From contig OZ025837.1 of assembly GCA_964019425.1 (NCBI GenBank), positions 615,001 through 679,000 on the forward strand: 64,000 nt of DNA, read 5' to 3'. Under the pieces are notes generated by a model. That model searched no databases. It was not told the origin of the DNA and saw nothing but the letters and a program-made list of their open reading frames with translations. The position numbers were made by a program, and so were the translations under genes. This DNA comes from Flectonema sp. DT1601 (taxonomy: Eukaryota > Euglenozoa > Diplonemea > Diplonemida > Diplonemidae). Shown here piece after piece: positions 1 to 8,891 of the stretch (positions are counted from its first letter, which is position 1; every line of letters begins with the position of its first letter).

Positions 1-990
1 TACAGAAATAAATCAGCAATCGTAGCATGGGCTGCGAGAGTTGCCCAAGTGTTAAACGTCCCATCTAGTCAAGTTACAGCGCAGTTCTCTCCAGGTGATT
101 CAGCAGGTGGATATCAGGGAGTTACGGTTTCATTTTCTGGTTCTGGAAGTGATCAAGTCCGTTCTTCATTTATTGTAGCCGCAGCGTGTTGTCCAAGTTG
201 TGTTGTTGGTGGATCGTTTTGCACTACTCTTGGAATAAATGAACTGAAGCTTGCTGCTATTTCGTGTGAATCCCTAACGACTAACCAACTATGCGCAACA
301 AGATCTCCGACGTGTACCTGGTCTCAGTCGTCTTGTTCTTCAGCTAGTAGTAGCAGTGATGATGATAGTACTTTATTAATCACTTTATTAATAATTGTGT
401 TAGTGTGTGTGGCGTTGTTGGGATGTTGTTTGTGGGTTCTTTGTTGTAGAAATAACAAGAATGACGATCCTGGTTTTGATGATCATGATCTTGGAAGAGA
501 TCAACCAGACAACAAGAATGAAATGGAAGCCATCAAAGACGTATCTCAAGCTGGTAGTCCAACAACAGGTTATGTTACAATGAATGCCGGTTCTGTGTTG
601 GGAGGGTTAGGATCAGTTGGTAACCCCGCAGGAATCAAGAGTTTTGATACGTATAAATTTTCAAACACGAACGCTTCATCCAGACCATTCCAACCCCAAT
701 TCGTCGATGCTGATGTTGATGAACTATTTCACGGGAGATCCTCTCCAGCCCCAGCACCAGTTGTGTTGCAGACAGCTCCAGTCATAGATGAAATCCCCTC
801 AATTGCTCGTCCACTTCCACCAAAACCGACTTTTAATAGGGGTGCTCCCCTACCTGAGGATTTGCTTCCAACGGATTTAGATGCATCTCCTGGAGTAAGC
901 TTCAGTGATCCTATAGAGATACCACCCCCGCCTATCCCTTTACGAAGTGATGCGAGTGTGAGACGGGAATCTAACCCTTTTCAGGTTTAA
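1..990 (+). CDS. Single-pass membrane protein, 3' part of gene
   Basis: The frame is open from the first base of the window, so the gene starts upstream; the GTG at 49 is an internal valine, not a start. The visible 329 residues begin with a small extracellular region containing the pattern of a short repeat domain common in protist surface proteins (a V-L-N-V-P-S-S-Q-V stretch followed by beta strands), then a Cys-rich segment (residues about 75-120). A hydrophobic helix of about 23 residues follows at about 135-158, flanked by cysteines. The roughly 170-residue cytoplasmic tail is acidic at first and then proline-rich, with PPKP and PPPPIP motifs that could bind SH3 or WW domains. No enzymatic domain is visible. 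Seen: the TM helix and Pro-rich tail. Inferred: a type I cell-surface receptor or adhesin. The true family cannot be named without the N-terminus. Confidence 0.75.
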   Translation, partial: YRNKSAIVAWAARVAQVLNVPSSQVTAQFSPGDSAGGYQGVTVSFSGSGSDQVRSSFIVAAACCPSCVVGGSFCTTLGINELKLAAISCESLTTNQLCATRSPTCTWSQSSCSSASSSSDDDSTLLITLLIIVLVCVALLGCCLWVLCCRNNKNDDPGFDDHDLGRDQPDNKNEMEAIKDVSQAGSPTTGYVTMNAGSVLGGLGSVGNPAGIKSFDTYKFSNTNASSRPFQPQFVDADVDELFHGRSSPAPAPVVLQTAPVIDEIPSIARPLPPKPTFNRGAPLPEDLLPTDLDASPGVSFSDPIEIPPPPIPLRSDASVRRESNPFQV

Positions 991-2203
991 AGGTGGGTTT
1001 TAATTAGTTTTTTTTTTTTTTTTTTTTGTTACACCTTTGAGTTTACCGACCTATGGCTGATTATTTTTTTGATTTTTTTATAAAAAAAACTTATCAAAAA
1101 AAAAAAAAAAACTAAGTATAATTTTTTTATTTGATGGTAATATTATTATCTCAATTTTTTTTTTTGCACCTTCAGCAAGTGCAGTGTCATGTGGAGCCTT
1201 GTCCCACGATTGTTGTTTTTTTTTGTTAGTTCTTTTCTTATAGATTTCCTTGTCTGACTTCCTTGTGTCCCCTTCTCGAAGGTTTTAGTATAAAAAGCAG
1301 AGTAGATCTTAAGGAGAGTTGTACCACATTTATTTGTGAGTAGCTGGATCGTGATTTGCACTCGAAGTTCCATCACATTGTTGTTGTTGACAAATACCAC
1401 TCCGAGAGGGGAGAGGTTACTCTCTCTGTTTATAAGATATAATCGAAATCCCATCTTAGGTTCCCTATTAGTGGGTGAACAATCTCAACTCCCATAGACG
1501 AATTCATTCTTGTTAAACTGATGTTTTTGTGTTTTTTTTTTTCTGTCGGAATTTGATTAAAGAAAACCAACCACATCTTAGTCATACGTTTTTATTTTTT
1601 TTTTAAATAAGTTTTTTTTTTTTTTTTTATATAAAACCACTGTGTCAGAACAAGTAGCAAACAAAGTTTTGTTTTGTTTTGCATCAAGTTATTTTTTTTG
1701 ATCCGAGGTTCTCAACTGTACAAGATAGGGTCCATTTTACATTACGTAAGTAGTGGACAACTTTCTTCATCTGTATAAAATAATTACTCATCGATCCTCT
1801 ATTTCATTGCTTTAGAATTTGATTTTTTTGTTTTGTTTTGTTTTGTTGTGTGAATTAAAAAAAAAAAAAAAAAAAACATATCCATAGGGGAAAATTTTCA
1901 ACAGAACAAAAAAAAAAAAAATTCCCCCCATGGTTGTTGACAAACAGGAATCAAAAGAGCCTTACAAACGTTCGTTTTTGCTTGCTATTCAGGCGTTTTT
2001 CTTTTTTTTTTTTTTGATAGAAGAAAGTATTTGTTATATAAAATGGGATGTTCATGTTATTTTTTTTTAAATTCCCCCCCTCCAGCTCTAAGTCAGGTTA
2101 TCAACATACGGTGAAGAGATAATAATGTAAAAAAATAGCGCAATTTTTTTTTTCTTTTCCCCCCATCATTTTCATCCTCACAGATCCCCCCCCAAATGCT
2201 AAC
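991..2203. other. Noncoding intergenic stretch with homopolymer tracts
   Basis: About 1.2 kb without a supported gene. It is dominated by runs of T and A (10-19 bases) separated by mixed sequence. A 102-codon minus-strand ORF lies at 1146-1454 but is low-complexity and unsupported. The 3' end of the preceding transcript and the trans-splice acceptor of the next gene should lie here. Confidence 0.6.
2143..2183 (+). promoter_or_regulatory. Putative spliced-leader acceptor for the kinase gene
   Basis: A long T/C tract (T-run, then CTTTTCCCCCC, then a mixed pyrimidine stretch) ends in CACAG at 2183, 20 bases before the ATG at 2204. This is the arrangement expected of a trans-splicing acceptor in euglenozoans. 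Its use is inferred. Confidence 0.5.
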
Positions 2204-3211
2204 ATGGAAAGAGAAACGATAGCCTACTTTAGAGACAATGCTGTACCAGAAGCCTTTGAAAACCTCGCATCATACTTGGCTACAAACCAACCAGAAGACA
2301 CATCAAACGGTATTGGAAGATGGGCATACGAAGAGAGACTGAGACAAGGAGCTCTACTACAACAACAACAGCTATCAGCTTGTAAGGTTGGTCAGCTTTT
2401 GGGTAAAGGATCATTCGCAAAGGTTTACTTAGGTCTGTTAGATAATGGTCAATACATCGCTGTTAAGGAAGTTATCTTGGCGGAGACGAATGAAGAATCT
2501 GAAACAGGCAGCATGGCAGAAGACATCGCTGGTGTTGAAGCAGAAATAAATATCATGAAAACAGTAGTTCATCCGAACATTGTACGGTGTTATGGAAGTA
2601 CGTACGATCCGTCAAATAAGACTTTTAAGATATTTATGGAATATGTCTCTGGTCGTTCACTCTTGGAACTTACGAGAGGGTTCTCAGGCCTCGCACCCCC
2701 TGTAGTTCGAAACTACACTAAACAGATAACAACAGGACTCAGTGCATTACATGATTATGGAATATGTCACAGAGATATAAAACCTGAAAACATTCTGATT
2801 GAATTAACCTGGGGTTTAGTCAGACTATGTGACTTCGGATGCTCAAAACAAATGGACAGACTAAAGTCAGGAAAGGGCAACAAAGGATGTAGTACGGTAG
2901 CAGGATCACCATATTTTATGTCACCAGAAATAATATCTGACCCAGTAGGGTATGACGGAATGCAAGCTGACATCTGGTCTCTTGGTGCTACAGTTATTCA
3001 GATGCTTACTGGAACCCTTCCTTGGCCAAAGTCCGCAAGTGACATGTCAGCCATAGTGATGATTGCTGATGCGCAGGGTCCTCCAACAGAATGTCCTCCA
3101 CAACTCGAAATCGGAGCAAAGTGCTACGGATTTATCGAATGTTGTTGTTCTGTTGATCCAAACAACAGACCTACTGCTGAGGAACTATTATGTCATCCTT
3201 ATATTTCTTAA
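2204..3211 (+). CDS. Ser/Thr protein kinase, STE11/MAP3K-like
   Basis: A 335-residue protein with a complete eukaryotic protein kinase domain from about residue 60 to the C-terminus. The glycine-rich loop is GKGSFAKV (67-74), the ATP-anchoring lysine is in IAVKEV (K88), the catalytic loop is HRDIKPEN (D181), the metal-binding motif is DFG (210-212) and the activation segment ends with SPE (240-242) instead of the usual APE. The order of motifs, the GS(P)Y-F-MSPE activation lip and the D-x-WSLG motif resemble STE11/MAP3K kinases. The N-terminal 60 residues have no domain I recognise. All catalytic residues are present, so it should be active. It is cytosolic by default, with no signal peptide or TM. 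The ATG is preceded by a strong AG acceptor at 2183. Confidence 0.9.
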   Translation: MERETIAYFRDNAVPEAFENLASYLATNQPEDTSNGIGRWAYEERLRQGALLQQQQLSACKVGQLLGKGSFAKVYLGLLDNGQYIAVKEVILAETNEESETGSMAEDIAGVEAEINIMKTVVHPNIVRCYGSTYDPSNKTFKIFMEYVSGRSLLELTRGFSGLAPPVVRNYTKQITTGLSALHDYGICHRDIKPENILIELTWGLVRLCDFGCSKQMDRLKSGKGNKGCSTVAGSPYFMSPEIISDPVGYDGMQADIWSLGATVIQMLTGTLPWPKSASDMSAIVMIADAQGPPTECPPQLEIGAKCYGFIECCCSVDPNNRPTAEELLCHPYIS

Positions 3212-3433
3212 TCACTCTATTCGTGTATTCTGTACGATAATGCTTTCAAAGGGAAGCCAAATAAAGACATCTGCCGCAAGGCTTGACAAGTCTATTTTTT
3301 TTTTTTTTTTTTTTTTTTGCTTAGTCTCCTATTGTAAGTACGTAGAATCGTTTTTTAGTGAAATGTTGATTCTTTTTTATTTATTTATTTCTCATTTCCT
3401 TTTACATAGTCTTGAGAGAAAAAGGATGCGAAA

Positions 3434-5263
3434 ATGCAGTTCCACACAGGAATGTTTCACTGTTGCCAATGCTGTACAGGGATGTACGCAGTTCACTGTT
3501 GTGGAGAGTGTTGTAAAGGTACAGAACTAGGATGGGGAGTCCAAGTCAGATTAGAATGTACTCACCCATGTGTTAAGGGTGCTATGAGACATGATCAAAC
3601 AGCTATAAAGAAACGAGCTCAGTCAAAAGGAAGAGGAACACAAGAACTAGAAGACTGGCATGGCATGCCTAAAGGAGGAGTTGGTCGATGGGGTTGCTGT
3701 GGAGGAGGATGTCTAACCTTGTCGTGTCACATTCGATCTGCTAGTGTCAGTCAGCAGAGAGATGAGATGGTCGCGACTCCTTCTCCTTCTCCACAAAATA
3801 ATAACTTCAGAGGAACACCTCCTCTTCATACTCATGGGAGTTCTCCTTCTACGCCATCAATGTCACCATCGCCACAATTACATACTTTAAGAAACCAACA
3901 ATCAATTTATAATGTTGTTGATATGAGTATCGTTGGTCTTCCTGATTCAAGTTCGAATCCGGCTACGACACCTTCTCGAGCGACGCTTCCAGCAGTTCCG
4001 GTATCATCACCTGTTCCGAATATAACTGATTCTGTGTTGTCGATATCTCTTTGTGAGGAATGTTGCTTAGAACCGGGAGTTGTTTGGTGTTGTAGTTGTG
4101 AAGCGTTGTTTTGTAAAATTGATTTTGAAACTGCTCATCGAACAAAAATTGGAAAACGACATTTTTCAGTACCGATATCTTACCAACCATCACGTTGTCT
4201 TGAACATCTGGATCAATACGCAATCTTATACTGTATTGACTGCAAGACTGACATCTGTAGGATGTGTTGCTGTGGACCCCTTCAAGGAAGACACACCAAC
4301 CATGAAGTAGTCAACCTCGGAGTTGCAGAACACGCTGCTAAAGAACTTATCAAGTCAAAGATTGAAGTCATCAGATCATCATACAGAGACTTAACCGAAA
4401 CACATTCTGCTACGATAAAAAAAAAACAAGAAATCAGGGGAAGTGTTGAAGACGTGAAACAAGAAGTCAGCAGATTTTTTAACAGCGCTGCTGCGACAGC
4501 GTTACGAGCCATAGAAAAGAGAAAGACTGAACTATTATCGGAAATTGACAGACTTACAGTACCGACAGTGGCATCAGTAATGACAAGAGAAGTTGGTTTA
4601 TACCGAGGGATTAAGAGTTGTCAAGAAACGTGTGTTGCAATTGATGCAGCCTTGACAACTAACAAAGTACTCCAAATGAGGGATAATCTGCTAGGATCGA
4701 TTGACACTTCGTTAGCAGCAATTCAGCCATTGTCGTTTACTGATGACAGCGTCTCAGAATTGAAAGTATTTCTAAAAACACCTGAAATCGATCTTTCTAC
4801 TTCGTTAGAGAACATAATACAGTCATACGGTGAAGTTAATTGTGAAGGAATAGTGAATACTGTTCCGTTGGAGACTAATCAGTCGAAACTTCGTTCAATT
4901 CTTGTTGAGGATGAGTATTCTGAGAGGTCAGTGATTGGTAAAGCGATAGCTTCATTTAACGACCTCGCATCGGTTGTTGCTTCTCCTGCTTCTCCTGAAA
5001 TTGTAAGAGAAACACCGTCAGCACAGTCAACACCAACAGCAAAATCTGTTCCGATTGTCGCTTCTCCTGAAATTATTAAAGAAACACTGTCAACACCAAC
5101 AACTAAACCTAACCCACTTGTAGAATCGATTCAGAAAGATGCCGACACAACTCTCGATAATGAAAATATTCTAAACTGGTGTGAGCTCTGCGAACTCGAA
5201 ACAACACCTGGGAGATGTGAGTACTGCGATTCTCTTTGCATTAAGAACCCTGATGAGAATTAA
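3434..5263 (+). CDS. B-box zinc-finger coiled-coil protein (TRIM-like, no RING)
   Basis: A 609-residue protein. The N-terminus (1-110) is very rich in Cys and Gly with repeated CC and CCxG pairs. Next comes a Ser/Pro/Thr-rich linker (110-200), then two zinc-binding modules: a B-box-like CxxC motif starting at C207, and a canonical B-box 2 starting near residue 254 (C-x2-H, then C-x2-C, then C-x2-C, ending with H-x3-H). A coiled coil follows at about 300-400, giving the BBC order of TRIM-family proteins, but no RING finger is present at the N-terminus. The C-terminus has repeated P-E-I motifs, then a second short Cys cluster of C-x2-C pairs. Known B-box proteins act as oligomeric scaffolds or ubiquitin-ligase subunits; without a RING, a scaffold role is the safer inference. 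Confidence 0.75.
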   Translation: MQFHTGMFHCCQCCTGMYAVHCCGECCKGTELGWGVQVRLECTHPCVKGAMRHDQTAIKKRAQSKGRGTQELEDWHGMPKGGVGRWGCCGGGCLTLSCHIRSASVSQQRDEMVATPSPSPQNNNFRGTPPLHTHGSSPSTPSMSPSPQLHTLRNQQSIYNVVDMSIVGLPDSSSNPATTPSRATLPAVPVSSPVPNITDSVLSISLCEECCLEPGVVWCCSCEALFCKIDFETAHRTKIGKRHFSVPISYQPSRCLEHLDQYAILYCIDCKTDICRMCCCGPLQGRHTNHEVVNLGVAEHAAKELIKSKIEVIRSSYRDLTETHSATIKKKQEIRGSVEDVKQEVSRFFNSAAATALRAIEKRKTELLSEIDRLTVPTVASVMTREVGLYRGIKSCQETCVAIDAALTTNKVLQMRDNLLGSIDTSLAAIQPLSFTDDSVSELKVFLKTPEIDLSTSLENIIQSYGEVNCEGIVNTVPLETNQSKLRSILVEDEYSERSVIGKAIASFNDLASVVASPASPEIVRETPSAQSTPTAKSVPIVASPEIIKETLSTPTTKPNPLVESIQKDADTTLDNENILNWCELCELETTPGRCEYCDSLCIKNPDEN

Positions 5264-5567
5264 AATTTTCATCCAACACTTGTCTGTTGACATTTTGTTG
5301 ATAAATAAGATAAAATAGAAAACCAGTTTTCTTTTTCTTTTTTTTTTTTTAGATGAAAAATATTTTTTTTTCTGTGAAAAGTAGTTTGACTCACACATTT
5401 CAAAAAAAAAAAAAAAAAAACCGACAAAATTAGAATTATTTCAGAAAACAATTTTTTTTTTTTTTTTTTTCCCCATTCCAAGTCTTGTCTTATTCATTAC
5501 AACTTCCAAACAGCATCACTTTATATTAAAAAAAAAAAAAAAAAAAAAAAATTATTAAAAGACAATA
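5264..5567. other. Noncoding intergenic stretch
   Basis: About 300 bases made largely of A and T homopolymers, including A-runs just before the next ATG. No gene or other feature seen. Confidence 0.6.
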
Positions 5568-6521
5568 ATGAAGGCAGTCAGTCGTGGTGTTGCCCTTTCG
5601 ATGTTAAGTACTCTTAATTGCGATGTCTCCCGACCAATTAGCGATTGGAGATTAAATCTTTTACGGAATGACAGCGAGAGGGAGATAATATTCGAACATT
5701 ATACGAAATTAAAGGCTCAGGATTTACAATTTGCAAAGGAGTTTGATGTCGTTGAGCAAAAACGAAAAGAAGAATTGGAACGCGTTCTCTCAGTCAAACT
5801 TTTTGACGAGTCACAATACGATTCTAAGATTCTTGCACGTGCGGAGGAAATCAAATCACTGGAAGAGGAGTTGAAATTCGTTGAATCGAAAAAAATAATT
5901 TTTAAACCGAAAATTATTACTCCGAAGAAACGAAGAATAACAAAAAAAATGGCAGCAATGTACGAAGAATCACATTCGATAGAAATTCAAAGGGCTCAAC
6001 TGGAATCAAGAAGCAAAGAGAGAGAACTTGAGAATCATCTCAACGACGATAAAATGAATAAAAGAACTGAGCTATCGAAATCGAAAAAAATAACAGAAGA
6101 TATTCTCAAATTAGTATCAGAAAGTGCAGTAGAACTGGCGAACATTAGGGCAATCAGTGCGAGGTACCTAACTCAAAAAGAAGCAGACAAAGTCAGACGA
6201 ATAGAGGAAGAACAGGATTCAGAAATGGCACACTATCGGGCTATCGAATCTCATACTGAAGAGCACCTTTCGAAGTTACGTGTGATCACTGCGGAGTCCC
6301 CTGGTTGGCAACTTCGAACCCATCAGTTACTAAATACAGGAATCCTAACCTTGACGTGTATCATAACAGCATTCATCCTTCCTGGTCTATACGCTCTGAT
6401 TGATAAATTATTGAGATGCCACGGCGTAGCTCAAAATATTCAAATTCAGATGAGAGAACACGCATCTTCGTCATGGTCTTCAGTAGTACGAGGTGTCCAA
6501 CAAGTGTGTCTTTATATATAA
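5568..6521 (+). CDS. Coiled-coil protein with C-terminal membrane anchor
   Basis: A 317-residue protein that I do not recognise. Residues about 30-240 are highly charged, rich in K, E and R, and predicted by eye to be helical coiled coil. A hydrophobic stretch of about 25 residues (about 257-282, starting LLNTGILTLTCII) lies near the C-terminus, followed by about 35 residues with some positive charge. No signal peptide is visible. This layout suggests a tail-anchored or C-terminally anchored protein whose coiled coil faces the cytosol, for example a tether or an organelle-membrane scaffold. The function is unknown. Confidence 0.7.
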   Translation: MKAVSRGVALSMLSTLNCDVSRPISDWRLNLLRNDSEREIIFEHYTKLKAQDLQFAKEFDVVEQKRKEELERVLSVKLFDESQYDSKILARAEEIKSLEEELKFVESKKIIFKPKIITPKKRRITKKMAAMYEESHSIEIQRAQLESRSKERELENHLNDDKMNKRTELSKSKKITEDILKLVSESAVELANIRAISARYLTQKEADKVRRIEEEQDSEMAHYRAIESHTEEHLSKLRVITAESPGWQLRTHQLLNTGILTLTCIITAFILPGLYALIDKLLRCHGVAQNIQIQMREHASSSWSSVVRGVQQVCLYI

Positions 6522-7285
6522 GCGGTTGGTTGCAGATACAGCTGGTCATAACCTAACAAAGAAAAGACTTGTGTGTGTGTGTGATGCTAAAAAAGAGGAT
6601 CACTACTATCCGGCATGACACAATCTCTTGTTATCCTCTGGTGAGGTCTTTTGAGTTTTTCATTTTTTTGTTTTGTTTTTTTTGTTTTGTTGTTGTACTG
6701 CGTGAGTTAAAATTTTTTTTGTCAGTCAGAGTTTTCGTAAGTGAGCAGCATGCTGTAAAAATGGGGAAAAGAAAAAAATCTTGAAGATTTTTTTTTTTTC
6801 CCCTCCCTCTCGCACACTGATTTTTCTGCTGAAAAAACTCACGATGTTTTTCTTACTCAAATATTGCAATTAACACAGTCACTGGTGAAAACAACGGTCA
6901 GCGTCTTGATACCGTTATCTTGTTTAGTACCACTGGCCTGTTTTTTTTTTTTTTTTTCCATTCTCCCCCCTTACTTTAATGAAGCTTAATCTTCTGTCAT
7001 TTCTTTTTTCAGTTCAACCTTATTGCTTATTTTTAGTATTATAAAGTTTTATTGCTGTTTTCTACCATTGTCAAAAACTATCAACAACAACAACCCTTTG
7101 CCGTTCTTTTTTCTTATAATGTTCCGTAGTTACGTGAGCCTGTATCCGAAAAAAAAAAAAAAAAAAAATCGAATTTCTCAAAAAAAATTCTGTTAACAAC
7201 GAGTTGAAAAAAAAAAAAAAAAAAAAAAAAATTTTTTTTTTTACTGTTTTTTTTAATAGTTAATTCTAACCAGTTGATTAACGTG
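6522..7285. other. Noncoding intergenic stretch
   Basis: About 760 bases with T and A homopolymers of up to 29 bases (7207-7235). Short ORFs here start with GTG or TTG and are not credible. A T-run ending in TTTAATAG at 7259 could be the acceptor for the protease gene. Confidence 0.55.
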
Positions 7286-8740
7286 ATGAAGTTTTTAATA
7301 CCACCCACTCTCTCTGATGGGATGGTTGGCAATCGGTATATGACTGGTTTTCATGGTGACTGGGAAGGTGAATCTGTCTTCATAATGGGGTGTCTGATGA
7401 AGGAAATAAGAAATGAGTTTCTACCAGTTGACGTATCAGTTGTGGGAGTTGTTTCGGATGAATTTCATAATAGAAAAGAAGGAGATGAGATGATGGAAAA
7501 AATAAAATCTCAATCGGAAGAGAATGAATTGGGACACATTCACCTTCTACGTTCGCAAAAAAATAACAATTTTTCGGTAATATCAAAAACCATAACTGAA
7601 GTTGTTGTTGTTCAGTGCAGTATTATTCAAAAAATATATCAAAATTATGAAACTGTCAGGGGACGATTACCTCTGTCTTGCAATACACCTTTAATAGAAG
7701 TGTTATCATCCACATCATCATCCATAGCAGAATCGCTATCTATTTCTACATCGGATCCTTGTCGTTCAAGTATCTCAAGTTCGATTCCGAGTCATTCGGT
7801 TTCCGCGATTTTCAGAAACAATTACGTCAATAATACAATAAGTATAAAAAATCGATTACTAAACGTGAACAACTTATTATGTAAAATTGAAAAAGCAGTT
7901 TGCATGACGGTGCACTGGCCGGTGTTGTCAGAGGAGTATTTACCAATCTCAAACCATCAAGTATTCTCACACCCTATACTGTGTTGTGATAGGAGTGAAG
8001 ATGCTCTCCTTGAATTACATGCGATATTCGACTTGCCAAGAATACCAATTTTTCAACGGAGACAACGATTGGGAATTACCACAGAAAACACACACAATCT
8101 GTTGGAAACTATTCACAATAAGATAAAGCCACTCTTGAATTCTATTTGTGTTAAAGGAAAGTACTTCTATTATCATTACCGATGTGATACCATGAAGGAT
8201 GACGGATGGGGATGTGCCTACAGAAGTCTTCAAACTATAATCTCATGGTGTCTACTAAATGGTTATCCTTGCTGTTTGTGTAGCGTTCCATCTATTTTGA
8301 CTCTTCAAGAACTGCTGTTTAAAATTGATACGTCGAAGAGGTCTTCATCGTTTGTTGGATCGACTGAATGGATCGGTTCTTCAGAAATATTTCTAACTCT
8401 TTCTCATTTATTTAATTTTGATTGTTTGGTTAGGCGTATTGATTCTGGTGATGCGTTGACCGATTCAGAAATTGTTTTAATTATTTATGAACACTTTCGT
8501 CTCAACGGAACACCAATCATGATAGGTGGAAACCAATATGCCCATACAATACTGGGAGTTACTTCCCTTGATGATGACATAGTTAAGTACCTTATACTAG
8601 ACCCTCACTATTCAGCAAACACTTCAAAGGTCGATACCATAATCAGAGATGGTTGGTGTCAATGGAAAAGACCTTCAAAAATATTTAAACCAGATAGCTG
8701 GTACAATATATGCATGCCTCAGATTCCAGATTTCATCTAA
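7286..8740 (+). CDS. UFM1-specific cysteine protease, UfSP2-type
   Basis: A 484-residue protein, taking the ATG at 7286 as start; an in-frame TTG 12 bases upstream is less likely. The C-terminal half carries the hallmarks of peptidase family C78: the nucleophile in DGWGCAYRS (C310), and the downstream GG-x-AHTILGV and LDPHY motifs that supply the Asp (D439) and His (H441) of the catalytic triad. The end of the protein (GWC-W, then SWYN-C-P) also matches UfSP2. These enzymes mature the ubiquitin-like modifier UFM1 and remove it from targets such as ribosomal protein RPL26 at the ER. The N-terminal 250 residues are divergent and Ser-rich; in animals this part of UfSP2 helps ER targeting. All catalytic residues are present. 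Its presence implies a UFM1 pathway in this organism. Confidence 0.88.
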   Translation: MKFLIPPTLSDGMVGNRYMTGFHGDWEGESVFIMGCLMKEIRNEFLPVDVSVVGVVSDEFHNRKEGDEMMEKIKSQSEENELGHIHLLRSQKNNNFSVISKTITEVVVVQCSIIQKIYQNYETVRGRLPLSCNTPLIEVLSSTSSSIAESLSISTSDPCRSSISSSIPSHSVSAIFRNNYVNNTISIKNRLLNVNNLLCKIEKAVCMTVHWPVLSEEYLPISNHQVFSHPILCCDRSEDALLELHAIFDLPRIPIFQRRQRLGITTENTHNLLETIHNKIKPLLNSICVKGKYFYYHYRCDTMKDDGWGCAYRSLQTIISWCLLNGYPCCLCSVPSILTLQELLFKIDTSKRSSSFVGSTEWIGSSEIFLTLSHLFNFDCLVRRIDSGDALTDSEIVLIIYEHFRLNGTPIMIGGNQYAHTILGVTSLDDDIVKYLILDPHYSANTSKVDTIIRDGWCQWKRPSKIFKPDSWYNICMPQIPDFI

Positions 8741-8829
8741 ACGTCAACAACTATCTTTGTTGGATTGCTACGTCTGGTAGCCGTTTTGCTTGTTATAATT
8801 TTTTGTATTCGGTGTTTGTCAGTAATTTA

Positions 8830-8852
8830 CTTCTTCTTCACTTCCTCAACAG
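8830..8852 (+). promoter_or_regulatory. Putative spliced-leader acceptor, cotransporter copy 1
   Basis: A CT-rich tract ending in CTCAACAG at 8852, 39 bases before the ATG at 8892. The same tract exists in copies 2 and 3, where it lies inside an extended open frame. In copy 1 an in-frame TAA just upstream rules out the longer protein. Confidence 0.5.
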
Positions 8853-8891
8853 ATCAACTCCTTTGAGAGATCTCAAATAAGAAAGTCAAAA

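Noticed and set aside
3063-3530. 155-codon + strand ORF between the kinase and the B-box gene
   Set aside because: It overlaps both genes out of frame, runs through a T homopolymer (poly-Phe) and does not resemble a protein.
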